The notes: a model not told the origin generated them from the letters alone. Numbered from the stretch's first letter, positions 18,626 through 28,435 are shown. The stretch is 64,000 nt of DNA from Halorubellus salinus (GCF_020567525.1 NZ_JAJCVI010000007.1:1-64000); one strand, 5' to 3'. Translations and numbers: made by a program.

Positions 18626-20647
18626 GTGATGAGTACTCGCACGCAACTCCGCAAACTGGAAGCTGCAAGTCTCGGTGCGAGCGCGTTTCTTGCGGTCGCG
18701 ACGTATCTCACGGTAAGCACGGGACAGGCGGTCGAAGCGAACCCGTTTGTAGTGGCGGTAATTGGCGAGGTCCCGTGGTTCGGATTAGCAGGCGTGAAAA
18801 TACTTTCAGTCGTGGGGGGCTTCGCAGTGTTTCGGCGCGTAGAACGGATGGATCTGGAAAACAGTAACCCGTCTCAAATTGCCATCAGTGGGGCTGTTTC
18901 CACGACAGTAATTCTATTCGCGAATGTTATCAACGATGCTATTATTCTTTCAAAAACTGTTCCGGAAACGTTCCTATTATTCGACGTGGCGGCGCTTTCT
19001 GTCGGTGGTGTCTGTTTGATCCTTGCGCGGTTCGGACTTACGGGACTACATCACCGAGTATATCTTAAACGATTGTTCAGCAAACGCCGAAAGGTCGTTT
19101 CAGCGTCTATGACGCTGCTTTTGGCCGTCTCTATGATTTCGGGCGCTATCGTTTTAGACGCGTCGGCAAACAATTCGACCACTGAACGCGACGGCACCCT
19201 GTCGGTGGCAGGTTTCCCGGATGAGGGTAACTGGTCAGGTAATATTTCTCCCCTTTCGGAAAGTGTAGATAAACACGGTATGGTTAGTGTGGACGGTGTA
19301 CCTTACCGGGTGGGTGGACAATTAGGAGGTGGCGATTCTAACACGATAAAGAAATACAATAAAAGTAGTGACACTTGGGTTTCTCTTACAAACATCCCGA
19401 AGTCAGTACAAGCGGCTGCTGTGGTTTCTCACGGGGGGAATATTTACACGTTCTCTGGACAGGTAGGTGGAAGTGAATCCAGCACTGCGTACAAATATAA
19501 TGTGGAAAACGATTCGTGGACGACTATTAGCAATTACCCAATTAGTGTAATAAACCTGAATGGTGCCGTGGTGAATGATAGTATATATCTGTCGGGCGGA
19601 TACGATATCGGCGGAGGTTCCGCAGTAAATAACGTTTACAAGTATGATATTGAAAATGACACATACAGTCAGGTGTCTGGTCTACCAAGCTCAACACAGG
19701 GACACGCGTCGGCGTCGGTGAACGGGAACGTTTTCGCAATCTCGGGTATAAATGCCGGGGGAACGGTATATAAATACGCTCCCGAGACTGATACTTGGAC
19801 CACTGTCAACAGTTACCCCGCTGGCGGGAACGAACCCGCTGCGGTTGGTGTCCAAGGGAAAATTTACATAACGGGCGGCGAAGACAATCCTTCGACTTAC
19901 AAGTATTCCCCGGCGAACGATACGTATTCCCAGCTTTCGGATATGTCCCAAAGCCGGTTCCGTCACGCAGCGACCGAAGCAAACGGGTATATGTACGTCT
20001 CGGGGGACGATGGCGCTTCTAACTCAGTCGAAGTCTATAATATCGCCGGAGTTACCGGCGGTCAAAGCGACGCCACTGTTTCCGGCGTCGTCCGCGACCA
20101 AAACGGCGATCCGGTGAGTAATGCGACGGTGGTGTCTGTCGGGTTCGACGCAAAGAACTTCACCGGCAGCAAGCGAGAGATCCAGCAGGAGATCGCGAGC
20201 ATTCGCGAGCAGTTGAACGATGTCACGCCCGCGAATTGGACGCAGCAGGTCGAGGGCGACTTCTCGATAACCGGGTCCGATGGCGTCCTCCAGTCGAACG
20301 CGGAGGGTGTGGCTGTGCACACGCTTGGTGCGTGGCAGGATGCGGACCTGTCGACGCCCGGCACGAACTTCGAGCCTGGGGAGCCGCTCGTGTTCTCGAT
20401 TTGGGCTGACGAGTGTGGCGGGTTCACTGGCGCCCTCTATCAGGACAACTACGACAGCGACCTCTCCGGGGTCTGCATCCAGGATTCGACCGACGTGGTC
20501 GTCGAACGCATCTCGATGGAAGGCTCCATCCAGGACCGCTCGGTTCAGAGTACGGCGACGTTCCAGCAGGCCATCGGGACGAACGAACACGAAGTCGCCA
20601 TCCGGACGAGTGGTCTCAGCACGGGCTTCTATCGCGTCTACCCCTAA
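18626..20647 (+). CDS. Membrane protein with DUF5658-like helices and six-bladed kelch propeller (N-terminal part of a frameshifted gene)
   Basis: This reading frame gives 673 residues. Residues about 10-180 contain five membrane helices. The E-A-N-P motif after the second helix start and the general pattern resemble DUF5658 proteins. Residues about 210-472 are six kelch repeats (each ends in a Y-K-Y-x-x-x-x-D-T-W/Y pattern with an upstream glycine pair), enough for a complete propeller. Then comes a carboxypeptidase-regulatory-like beta domain (S-G-V-V-R-D-Q-N-G-D-P-V). The frame stops at 20,645-20,647, but protein-like sequence continues at once in the +1 frame to 23,183. GTG at 18,626 has GGAGG at 18,614-18,618. 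The ATG at 18,629 is the alternative. The kelch part is visibly more A+T-rich than the rest. Confidence 0.7.
   Translation: MMSTRTQLRKLEAASLGASAFLAVATYLTVSTGQAVEANPFVVAVIGEVPWFGLAGVKILSVVGGFAVFRRVERMDLENSNPSQIAISGAVSTTVILFANVINDAIILSKTVPETFLLFDVAALSVGGVCLILARFGLTGLHHRVYLKRLFSKRRKVVSASMTLLLAVSMISGAIVLDASANNSTTERDGTLSVAGFPDEGNWSGNISPLSESVDKHGMVSVDGVPYRVGGQLGGGDSNTIKKYNKSSDTWVSLTNIPKSVQAAAVVSHGGNIYTFSGQVGGSESSTAYKYNVENDSWTTISNYPISVINLNGAVVNDSIYLSGGYDIGGGSAVNNVYKYDIENDTYSQVSGLPSSTQGHASASVNGNVFAISGINAGGTVYKYAPETDTWTTVNSYPAGGNEPAAVGVQGKIYITGGEDNPSTYKYSPANDTYSQLSDMSQSRFRHAATEANGYMYVSGDDGASNSVEVYNIAGVTGGQSDATVSGVVRDQNGDPVSNATVVSVGFDAKNFTGSKREIQQEIASIREQLNDVTPANWTQQVEGDFSITGSDGVLQSNAEGVAVHTLGAWQDADLSTPGTNFEPGEPLVFSIWADECGGFTGALYQDNYDSDLSGVCIQDSTDVVVERISMEGSIQDRSVQSTATFQQAIGTNEHEVAIRTSGLSTGFYRVYP
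20642..20647 (+). promoter_or_regulatory. Candidate +1 recoding site CCC-TAA (or indel)
   Basis: The upstream frame reads TAC-CCC-TAA. Skipping the T places AAA-GGA-ACC in the frame that continues the protein smoothly. CCC followed by a stop codon is a plausible +1 slippery site, since the Pro tRNA can re-pair on CCU. A simple mutation or a sequencing error in CCCCTAAAGG is equally possible. Confidence 0.45.
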
Positions 20648-23183
20648 AGGAACCGCGCACGCGTCGTACCTCATCACAGTTGGCGACGCCGACCAGATTA
20701 TCTCCGGGTGGAAGCAACGGCTCAAGAACCGCGAGAATCAGCTGACGAAGCGTTCGCAGCGCCTCGAGGAGCTCTCAAACGCGGGGAAGATAGAGACCGT
20801 CCGAACCACGACGGGGCCGGATGGCCGCGTGAACTTATCGTTCGCGAGCAATGTCGCTGGTGTGAAGCTCATCGCGTACAAGACCCCGCCGAGTCTGGGG
20901 CCGAACGCGACCGAGGCGGACCTCCGCGAGTACTACGAGGAGTTCGACGTCCCCGACACCGTTGAGCGCGCTGCGCAGGCGAACATCAGCACGTACGCGG
21001 GCGCTGTCTACCTCGCCGACCCACAGCGGTCGCCATACATCAAGCCGGGCGAGACGAACGAGACAACCATCGGCGTGTACAAGGCGGATTACTCGAACTT
21101 CGTGAACCTGAACGCGACCGAGAAGTTCGCGGACTGGTTCGAGGACTACGTCGCCGGCCGGTCGTTCAGTTTCGCCGGCCACAACTACTCGCTGAGCAAC
21201 GTCACCGACCTCCTCGATGCCCGCGAGAAGTTCGCGGGGATGGTCGAGGCGTCGCCGAACGCGACTGAGCGGTTCTGCACGCAGCATGGCCAGTGGTGCG
21301 GCGACGCGAACGAGAGCCTCACCTTCGAGGAGATCGACGCGGAGAACATCACGAAGCCGGAGGCGAAGCGTCTCATCCGGCAGGTCGGCTCGCTCAGCGC
21401 GGTGCTCCGGAACACGCCCGCGACGCTCAGCGCCGATGAGGTCACCACGGAGATCTCCGAGCGCGCGAGGGTGCTGACTGACGACTTCCGGTTGCCAGCG
21501 CCACCGGGGTCGCTGGATGCGGTGAACGCCACCATCATCTACGGGGATGGCACCCGCGAGCAGATACCGAGCGAGTATCTCCAACTGGAGTCGCTGGAAC
21601 CGAACGGCCCGCTGACGGTGCTGCACGTCTCGAAGTACCCACTCACCGGCACGGACACCGGGTCTGACAGTGGAACGGACGATGGGGGCCGAGAGATTCG
21701 ACGCGTTGCCATCTCACTCAACAGTGCCGAAGTCTCGGACGTCGCGTCGAATGTGGACGCTGAGACCGCCCAAATCCGCAAGAACCTCTCGCTGCCAGCC
21801 GTCCCGGACTCGCTGAATGACGTGACAGCCATCGTTGAGTTCGATGACGGCACCACCAGCACGCTCGGCACTGACGCCCTATCGCTGGCGCGGTCGCGCC
21901 TCAACGGCCCACGGAACGTGCTCCGTATCAACTACTCGGTGCCGAGCGGGCAGACCGTCACGGGCGTGAATGCCACGCTCGCCGCCAGCACGGGCGAGGC
22001 CGTGAACACATCGTTCGAGGCGACGCGCTTCCTCGACCGCTCGATTCCGTTCGATGCACCCGGGCCGCTGGACTTCGCGGACTTCAACGAATCGGATGTT
22101 GAGGTCATCATGCACTCCCAGAGCGGCACCACCACCTCGCTCGACAGCGATTACTGGCGGGTCGAGCAGCCCACGCTCGGCGTTGGGAACCCCGCGGTCG
22201 TCATCGAGGACTACCCGCTCGACGCTGACGTCGCGGTCAAGCAGGTGGAGGTCATCGTCGCCGGGGAAGCAGGTCTCGGGCGCGTGACGTCCCGGATCAA
22301 GAATCCGGGGTTCACGGGGACGCTCCCCGAGGTGGAGAGCGTCGACGTCAGCACGCTCTACCCCGGCCCGGACTCGCGAGTCACGGTCGACATCACGCCG
22401 AAGGACACCGCGGAGTTCGGGAACCTGGCGAACGCCACGGTCCGGGCGCCCGATGGCAGTCGCGTCCCTGCCTCGGTGAGTGGCGGGACGGTTGCGTTCA
22501 CGACCGAGGGCGCGGGTTCGTATCGCGTGGAGGTGCGGTACACGAATCCGTCGGGGAAGGTGTTCGCGAGCGTCTTCGAGGTCGACGCCGCCTCGAAGTC
22601 CATCGACGGCCCCGCAACCCTCATCGCACGCCCCGGAACGAACAGTCTGTACGCGCTCGCGGGTGACAGCCTCGAAGGCGGGTCGTTCACGAAGGAGGGC
22701 GTGAACGGGCTCGTGGCTGCGGCGGTCATCAACGCGAGTGCGGACGCCCCGACGGAGCTCCAGATTCACGCGACGGACCTGGACGCGGCCGCCCGTGGCG
22801 ACACCACGGTCCGGGTGGTCCGCGGTGAGGACGAGCAGAACGTCCGGTCGCACGTCGGGTTCACGCTGCACACGCAGGCGCTCCCCGAAGACGCACACGT
22901 GTACGTCGGCGAGTGTCCGGTCCCCAAGTCGGGGAACGCGTGTGGTGACTGGGGCGTCAACGGCACCACCAGCACCATCGAGGGCGTGACCACCGCGAGC
23001 GGCGACCGCGAGATCACGGTCGTTCGCGACCCAGGCTGGAGTGAGGAGATCCGGTGGGAGTTCCGCCAGCTCTCGCACGCCCTGGACTTCGACGTGCCGC
23101 TCCTACTGGTCTCGCCGGGCGGCCTCGTCGCGGTCGGCCTGTTCGTCCGGCGGCGCCGCGACATCGACCTCGCCCGCGACTGA
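20646..23183 (+). CDS. C-terminal part of the frameshifted kelch membrane protein
   Basis: This frame gives 845 residues joined to the preceding protein by a +1 shift. The join reads S-T-G-F-Y-R-V-Y-P then K-G-T-A-H-A-S-Y-L. No good start codon lies near the join (first ATG in frame only near 21,238), so this part depends on the upstream gene. It contains a coiled stretch (about W-K-Q-R-L-K-N-R), several extracellular beta-type domains rich in N-A-T/N-E-S glycosylation sequons, and a final membrane helix (L-L-L-V-S-P-G-G-L-V-A-V-G-L-F) before an R-R-R-R tail. With the first part the protein would have about 1,518 residues, exposed outside the cell and anchored at both ends. Confidence 0.6.
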   Translation, partial: KGTAHASYLITVGDADQIISGWKQRLKNRENQLTKRSQRLEELSNAGKIETVRTTTGPDGRVNLSFASNVAGVKLIAYKTPPSLGPNATEADLREYYEEFDVPDTVERAAQANISTYAGAVYLADPQRSPYIKPGETNETTIGVYKADYSNFVNLNATEKFADWFEDYVAGRSFSFAGHNYSLSNVTDLLDAREKFAGMVEASPNATERFCTQHGQWCGDANESLTFEEIDAENITKPEAKRLIRQVGSLSAVLRNTPATLSADEVTTEISERARVLTDDFRLPAPPGSLDAVNATIIYGDGTREQIPSEYLQLESLEPNGPLTVLHVSKYPLTGTDTGSDSGTDDGGREIRRVAISLNSAEVSDVASNVDAETAQIRKNLSLPAVPDSLNDVTAIVEFDDGTTSTLGTDALSLARSRLNGPRNVLRINYSVPSGQTVTGVNATLAASTGEAVNTSFEATRFLDRSIPFDAPGPLDFADFNESDVEVIMHSQSGTTTSLDSDYWRVEQPTLGVGNPAVVIEDYPLDADVAVKQVEVIVAGEAGLGRVTSRIKNPGFTGTLPEVESVDVSTLYPGPDSRVTVDITPKDTAEFGNLANATVRAPDGSRVPASVSGGTVAFTTEGAGSYRVEVRYTNPSGKVFASVFEVDAASKSIDGPATLIARPGTNSLYALAGDSLEGGSFTKEGVNGLVAAAVINASADAPTELQIHATDLDAAARGDTTVRVVRGEDEQNVRSHVGFTLHTQALPEDAHVYVGECPVPKSGNACGDWGVNGTTSTIEGVTTASGDREITVVRDPGWSEEIRWEFRQLSHALDFDVPLLLVSPGGLVAVGLFVRRRRDIDLARD

Positions 23184-23220
23184 CCGCGTTCCACCAACTC
23201 AACTCCCAGACTGATTCATC

Positions 23221-24834
23221 ATGAGTTACATCACCCGATTCCAGCAGGCGGCACCGGCCTCGAAAGCACTCGTCCTCGCGCTCCTCTGCATCTTCGGCCC
23301 CGTAGTTGGTGCCACGGGCGTCGCGACAGCCGCCACCGGCGCTCCAATCACCGACTCGACGACCGGGAGCATCCAGCAGTACGACGGCCAGCCGTCGTAC
23401 ATCGTCCACGTCGAGAGCGACTCGACACTCGATGAAATGCGCGAGTGGGCGAACGCCACCGACGGCCGTGACATCGAGCAGTACCAGAACGCCTCGAACA
23501 GCGTGCTCGTCTCCGGCCCCGTCAGCGAGGTCCGCAACCTGAACGGGTTCGCCGGCCTCATGCAGGCGTTCGGAAGCGCGCAGCTTCTCGAACAGATGGA
23601 CGGCGTGGAGTACGTGGCGGCGAACGTCATCCTCACCACGCCCGACCGACCGAGCGGGCTGACCCAAACAGAGTGGACGAGCCCGGTGTCCTCGTGGAAC
23701 CTGTTCTACAAGGACCACAGCACGGCAGCTGACGGCATCGCCTTCTTCGATGACAGCCCGCGCGGGACGCCCGCGGACGTCCGCCGGTATCTGAACGCGC
23801 TCGACGCGAGCACGACCGGCGAAGGCGTCGTCGGCGCGGTCGCGGACACGGGCTGCTACGGCTCACAGCCGACCGGCGAGGTGTTCGGGAACGGCTCCGA
23901 AGGCTCGGACGTCCGGATTTCGAACGCGTCGAAGAGCTTCGTCGAACCGGGGAACCCGACGGTGAACGAGTCGGGGTACTCGGCGGTCGTCGACGAGAAC
24001 GGGCACGGGTCGTGGGCGAGCGGCATCATCTTCGCGAACACGACCACCAATGGCACGAGCACCGACGAGATGGACGGCTTCATGCCCCAAGGGACGCTCC
24101 TCTGCCTCCAGGTCCTCGACGACGAGGGCGCCGGCTCGACCGCCGACATCGCGCAGGCCATCCGGTACGCGGCCGACCAGGACGCCGACTTCCTCTCGCT
24201 GAGCCTCGGGTCGCCGGTGTGGAACGAGGAGCTGTCGAACGCCGTCGCGTACGCGCACGACAACGGCACGATGGTGTTTGTCGCCACCGGGAACTCCGCG
24301 GCGCGTGGGCGGTCGCCGGGGATTGCGACGCCGGCTGACGTCGACCACGCCATCGCTGTCGGCGCCACGAACGCCCGCCCGGCAGCGAACGCGTCGCGGG
24401 CGTACTTCAGTCAGTACGGCTCCGACCGCGGCTCGATGGACTTCTCGACGGGCGAGACGCGCGGCGAGAGCGTGGACCTCGTCGCCCCCGGGTTCAACGT
24501 CAGTGCGGCGGTCCTGAACTCGAACGGCATCGTCGTGAACAAGACCCTCTCCGGGACGTCGATGAGCACGCCCGCTGTCGCCGGGGCGAGCGGGCTCGTC
24601 ATCGCCGCCCACCCCGACTGGGGCCCCGAAAAGACCCTCAAGTGGCTCTCCCAGAGCGCTACCCGTGTGCCGAACGGGAGCGTTCACGAGGTCGGGCACG
24701 GCTACCCGAACGTCACCGCCGCCATCAACGAGCGACAGACGGCGGAGACGCAGTCGGAGGCGATGACGGCTGAGGCAGAGTTCCGCGAGAACCTCTTCGC
24801 GCTGTCGGAGTCCCTCCTCGGAGGCCTGTTCTAG
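23221..24834 (+). CDS. Secreted subtilisin-like serine protease
   Basis: A 537-residue protein with a signal peptide (hydrophobic residues about 15-40). The catalytic triad is visible: D209 in A-D-T-G, H262 in N-G-H-G-S, and S447 in G-T-S-M-S-T-P. The region between the signal and D209 has an inhibitor-I9-like look (Y-I-V-H-V-E-S-D-S) and probably acts as propeptide. It lies 37 bases after the large kelch gene and 2 bases before the next gene, so it belongs to the block. It may mature the other exported proteins, which is an inference. Confidence 0.88.
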   Translation: MSYITRFQQAAPASKALVLALLCIFGPVVGATGVATAATGAPITDSTTGSIQQYDGQPSYIVHVESDSTLDEMREWANATDGRDIEQYQNASNSVLVSGPVSEVRNLNGFAGLMQAFGSAQLLEQMDGVEYVAANVILTTPDRPSGLTQTEWTSPVSSWNLFYKDHSTAADGIAFFDDSPRGTPADVRRYLNALDASTTGEGVVGAVADTGCYGSQPTGEVFGNGSEGSDVRISNASKSFVEPGNPTVNESGYSAVVDENGHGSWASGIIFANTTTNGTSTDEMDGFMPQGTLLCLQVLDDEGAGSTADIAQAIRYAADQDADFLSLSLGSPVWNEELSNAVAYAHDNGTMVFVATGNSAARGRSPGIATPADVDHAIAVGATNARPAANASRAYFSQYGSDRGSMDFSTGETRGESVDLVAPGFNVSAAVLNSNGIVVNKTLSGTSMSTPAVAGASGLVIAAHPDWGPEKTLKWLSQSATRVPNGSVHEVGHGYPNVTAAINERQTAETQSEAMTAEAEFRENLFALSESLLGGLF

Positions 24835-24836
24835 CG

Positions 24837-25658
24837 ATGCCAACGCGACGCGACGTCCTCAAGATGAGCGCGAGCGCGCTCGCAGCGACAAGTCTCGCCT
24901 CGTCGACGGCCGGCGCCGACGAGGACGAGGCGTTGTCGGCGGCGCCGTACTGGGAGGCGCGCCCGGACCACGTGACGCTCTCGTTCGACGAGCAAGTCTT
25001 GGAGCGGTACAAGCCGATGGTGGTGATCGACCACCTCCAGTACACGCCGAACGCGTTCTACGGGTGGATCGCCCGCAGCTCCCACCGCGACACCGCCATC
25101 GCAGTGTACTGGGCGGACTACGACCGCCAGGAGGGCCTCAGCCCGTTCGGGGGCGCGCTCTCGGACTCGCACCTCGGCGACCACGAACCCTGCATCGTCC
25201 AGTTCCACGAGGACACCGGCCAAGTGCTCGGTGTGACGTACTCGGCGTACCACTGGCTCGCCGGCCGCGCCCCAACGTACGGCATTCCGCTGTACGAGGA
25301 GACGCACCCGCAGTTCTACGTGGTCAAACCCTGGCATCAATACGCCATCACCGCCGAAGAAGGCGTCCTCGACGTCCCGGTCAAGAGCCTGCTGGCGTCG
25401 ACGCCGGACTTTGAGACGCGGTACGACGAGTGGCTCATCGCGGACGAACTCGCGAACGCGCTGTTCGTGGGCGCGAACACGAACCCGTGGTCGCTCGCCA
25501 CGCGCGAATCCTGGTGGAAGGACACCACGACGGCGCTCGGGCTCGGGTACTCGCGGTACGAGTCCATCGCGAAGTTCTACAAGCGCCTCTCGTCGATTCC
25601 GTTCACCGACTACGGCGGCGCCGAGGTCTCCGACGAGATCCCGGAGGTCGACGACTAA
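24837..25658 (+). CDS. Tat-exported protein of unknown function
   Basis: A 273-residue protein with an N-terminal Tat signal (T-R-R-D-V-L-K, then an alanine-rich hydrophobic stretch ending near residue 27). No lipobox cysteine is seen. The mature part is rich in Trp and Tyr (Y-W-E-A-R, A-V-Y-W-A-D-Y, S-W-W-K) and fits a folded extracellular domain. I do not recognise the family. It starts 2 bases after the protease stop. Confidence 0.72.
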   Translation: MPTRRDVLKMSASALAATSLASSTAGADEDEALSAAPYWEARPDHVTLSFDEQVLERYKPMVVIDHLQYTPNAFYGWIARSSHRDTAIAVYWADYDRQEGLSPFGGALSDSHLGDHEPCIVQFHEDTGQVLGVTYSAYHWLAGRAPTYGIPLYEETHPQFYVVKPWHQYAITAEEGVLDVPVKSLLASTPDFETRYDEWLIADELANALFVGANTNPWSLATRESWWKDTTTALGLGYSRYESIAKFYKRLSSIPFTDYGGAEVSDEIPEVDD

Positions 25659-25787
25659 TGCACGCCATCCAACCACGCTACGAGGCCGGCGTGATACCAC
25701 CACCCGTCCCGCCGCCGCCTCCTGTCCCGCCACCCCCAGTTGTCGTCCCGTATCGCTCGCCAACCACCATTCGTTCTCAAGTAGTTC

Positions 25788-26912
25788 ATGAAGCAGCAAG
25801 CACTTGCACTCGTGTTCGTCGCGTTGCTCGCCGCCGCCAGTCTGGCGCCGGCCGCAGCCGCGTCGAACCCCACGACAGTCGAATCGACCCAGACCATCGA
25901 GCCGTCCATGACGGCGGCGGACTTCGCGAACGCCTCGGAGTGGACCGACGGCACGAACGTCACCGGCTTCCAGGCGAACGCGTCGAAGGCGGCGTTCCTC
26001 AACCAGACGACCACCTCGAACAACCCCGCGGTCCGCGCAATCGACAACGAGACCGGGACCGTCATCGAGACCTGGGGGAACTCGAGTCTCACCGAGACCG
26101 CGTACGACACGACCGCCGACGAGTACGCGTACCGCGTGAACGTCACGCACGCCGACCTCGACGGCGTGGACATCCAGGCCGGCGAAACGAAGGAGGTCGT
26201 GTTCCGGTACGTCGACAACACGAGCGTCAGCGCGGAGAACGAGACGTACACGAAGGTCACCGTGGAGATCACGGCCGCGTCGACGTACGCGAACTATCGC
26301 GTCGACAATCACCTCATCTCGACGACGGACTTCGTGGAGTTCAAAACTGACGGGTTCACCATCATGAACCAGAGTTTCTTCCAGGACAAGATGACCCACT
26401 TCACCGCCGAGGACGTCTCGGTCAACGGAAGCGGGTCCACCGTCAGCGTCGACATGGCGAACTCGACCGCCAACGATCGCCTCGGCTCCAGTCTCGAAGA
26501 CCTCACGGACTCGAACTGGGACAAGTCGACGCTCATCACGCTCAAGACCGACGACGGGAAGACCCTCGTCAAGGGCTACACCGAACTCCCTGACGACGTG
26601 AACGCGTCGACGGACACGTACGCGCTCATCGACGAATCCTCTGGCGACGTCGACATCCACCTCGGCGAAGACTTCGACGACACCAATTCGCTCACCGAGG
26701 TTCGCGTGCGGACGAACGTGGGTCTCGCCCCGCAGATGCAGCAGACGTTCGGGCTGTGGATGCAGAACTTCGAGTGGAGCCTCGACCACTTCAACCCGCT
26801 CACCGTCGCCCCGAGCCTCGAGTTCATCCAGAACCTCAACTTCGATCTCTCGGGCGTAACGGCGGTCGCGACGGTCATCCCGATGGCCGTCCGCCGCCGG
26901 AAGCTCGCCTAG
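25788..26912 (+). CDS. Exported, membrane-anchored beta-rich protein
   Basis: A 374-residue protein with a Sec-type signal peptide (K-Q-Q-A-L-A-L-V-F-V-A-L-L, cleaved near A-A-A-A-S), an Asp/Asn/Thr-rich mature part with many N-x-S/T sequons, and a weak C-terminal hydrophobic segment (T-A-V-A-T-V-I-P-M-A-V) before an R-R-R-K stop-transfer tail. Unknown family. The 129 bases before it encode a proline-rich stretch in a frame that I do not accept as a gene. Confidence 0.72.
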   Translation: MKQQALALVFVALLAAASLAPAAAASNPTTVESTQTIEPSMTAADFANASEWTDGTNVTGFQANASKAAFLNQTTTSNNPAVRAIDNETGTVIETWGNSSLTETAYDTTADEYAYRVNVTHADLDGVDIQAGETKEVVFRYVDNTSVSAENETYTKVTVEITAASTYANYRVDNHLISTTDFVEFKTDGFTIMNQSFFQDKMTHFTAEDVSVNGSGSTVSVDMANSTANDRLGSSLEDLTDSNWDKSTLITLKTDDGKTLVKGYTELPDDVNASTDTYALIDESSGDVDIHLGEDFDDTNSLTEVRVRTNVGLAPQMQQTFGLWMQNFEWSLDHFNPLTVAPSLEFIQNLNFDLSGVTAVATVIPMAVRRRKLA

Positions 26913-26914
26913 CG

Positions 26915-27121
26915 ATGGCGGGCCGGTCAGCGCTCGCGGCACTCAAGAGCATCCCGGGGAACGCGTGGGAGAACCTGAAGCAGCCCGGCGAGCTCATCGC
27001 GTCGATTCCTCGCGACCTGAAGGCGACGAAGGAGTTCCTGCTCGTCCTCCCGAAGGTTCTCGCTGGGAAGGTCGATGATTCCCTGCCGGACGTCGACGAC
27101 CTCGGTCGCCGACGCAACTAA
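26915..27121 (+). CDS. Small amphipathic protein
   Basis: A 68-residue protein starting 3 bases after the previous stop. It is basic at the N-terminus with amphipathic helices (A-L-K-S-I-P, L-K-Q-P-G-E-L-I-A-S-I-P) and an acidic end. It may sit on the membrane. No family recognised. The tight spacing supports a real gene. Confidence 0.55.
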   Translation: MAGRSALAALKSIPGNAWENLKQPGELIASIPRDLKATKEFLLVLPKVLAGKVDDSLPDVDDLGRRRN

Positions 27122-27253
27122 CCCCGCAACTCAACGCTCCCGTTTCTTTGCCTGCACAGGCGTCCACCCAGCTCCTCCTGGAGTTGGGTGGCGGCGAGTT
27201 CGACTCCGCCGGCAGGCGCCACACACGGATTCGATTCACGGAGATCTTCGACC

Positions 27254-27538
27254 ATGGCTACTGAAACCCAAGTTCAGAACGAGTCGTCTCGCTCCCCAAT
27301 CAGCGGCGCCACGAACGCCGTCACGCGCCCCATCCCGGCCGTACTCCTCGCGAGCTTCATCGGCGCCTTCCTCTTCAGCGTGAAGGTCCAGGCTGGCATC
27401 ACGAGCCTCTCGCCAACGGACCACCTCGCCATCATCACGAGCGATCCCGTCGGCACGCTGATGGTCACGGTGCTGGCGTGGTTCTTCGTCGGCATCCCCG
27501 CCGCCGGCGGCGTCTACCTCGCGCAGACGGGTAACTAA
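27254..27538 (+). CDS. Small two-TM membrane protein
   Basis: A 94-residue protein with a polar N-terminus and two membrane helices (about residues 29-48 and 67-88). ATG at 27,254 is preferred, since the longer frame adds a low-complexity arginine-rich tail. Small membrane proteins like this are typical of archaeal virus and plasmid modules. Function unknown. Confidence 0.62.
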   Translation: MATETQVQNESSRSPISGATNAVTRPIPAVLLASFIGAFLFSVKVQAGITSLSPTDHLAIITSDPVGTLMVTVLAWFFVGIPAAGGVYLAQTGN

Positions 27539-27562
27539 CGCTCGGTTCCGGAGGACTGAATC

Positions 27563-28435
27563 ATGATATGGACCCACCGACAGCGAGCCGTCGCACTCGC
27601 CCTGGCGTGCCTCGTGGTCGTGTCGAGCATCGCGCTCGCCGCGAGCCCCGCGCTCGCCCAGAGCAGTGACGACGGCGACGAAGCGAACGTCCTCGATTCG
27701 TGGCTCACCGACGAGGACGAAACAACCGAAGATGAGAACGGCTGGTTCGACCTCGAGGTCGACACCGAGGCCTGGCGCGCGAAGCTCAGCCACGCGTCGG
27801 CGGCCCTCGACGGCCAGCTCGACAGGATGCAGGCGAGCGTCGGCGGGCTCTTCGACGATGAACAACCGCGCGCGAACAACGACACGGTCGCCCAGACGGT
27901 GACGGAGATCAACTCGAACAGCGAGACGTACGTCGCCGAAATCAACCAGCGAACGTCCCCGAGTGAGGCGTTCGACACCCACAAGGTCATCGTGTCGCAC
28001 GAGGGCTCGGAGAACGCGGTGTTCTACGTCGTCGGGAACGTCACCTCGACGGAGAACTCGACGACGCTGGCGTCGCTGACGGCGCTGAACGAGAGCGCGT
28101 ACAACGCCACGTACTCGAACCGGAGCGTGGACGAGACGTGGGGCGTCGATGGGGACTTCGCGGAGGACCTCCCGACGATGACGGACGAGATAGCGAACCG
28201 CATCGCGAACAACGAGAGCCTCGGCCGGGACTACCAGGCGAAGCTCCTCGGGCGCTACTGCGGCACGACGAGCCTCACCGACCCGGGCGAGTGCGACGTC
28301 CGGTCGACGCTCTGGATGAACGAGAGCAAGCTCGACGTCACCGAGTGGACGCCCGACACCGAGGACGACGAGGAGGACGGCCTCCTGCCGTTCCTGTCGG
28401 TTTCCGCCGTGGAGGTGGTGTCGCGTGTCGCGTAA
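27563..28435 (+). CDS. Exported protein, possibly membrane-anchored
   Basis: A 290-residue protein with a clear signal peptide (A-L-A-L-A-C-L-V-V-V-S-S-I-A-L-A-A, cleavage near A-L-A-Q). The mature part starts strongly acidic and has N-x-S/T sequons. Its end overlaps the next gene, which begins with GTG at 28,425. No family recognised. Confidence 0.68.
   Translation: MIWTHRQRAVALALACLVVVSSIALAASPALAQSSDDGDEANVLDSWLTDEDETTEDENGWFDLEVDTEAWRAKLSHASAALDGQLDRMQASVGGLFDDEQPRANNDTVAQTVTEINSNSETYVAEINQRTSPSEAFDTHKVIVSHEGSENAVFYVVGNVTSTENSTTLASLTALNESAYNATYSNRSVDETWGVDGDFAEDLPTMTDEIANRIANNESLGRDYQAKLLGRYCGTTSLTDPGECDVRSTLWMNESKLDVTEWTPDTEDDEEDGLLPFLSVSAVEVVSRVA

Noticed and set aside
25658-26350. Frame starting M-H-A-I-Q with a proline-rich stretch
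   Set aside because: It runs for over 500 bases inside the next, clearly real gene and turns arginine-rich there. At most a very short peptide would be made.
24831-26942. 703-codon open frame on the - strand
   Set aside because: It is antisense to three well-supported exported-protein genes and its product is arginine/valine-rich, a normal by-product of high-GC third positions.
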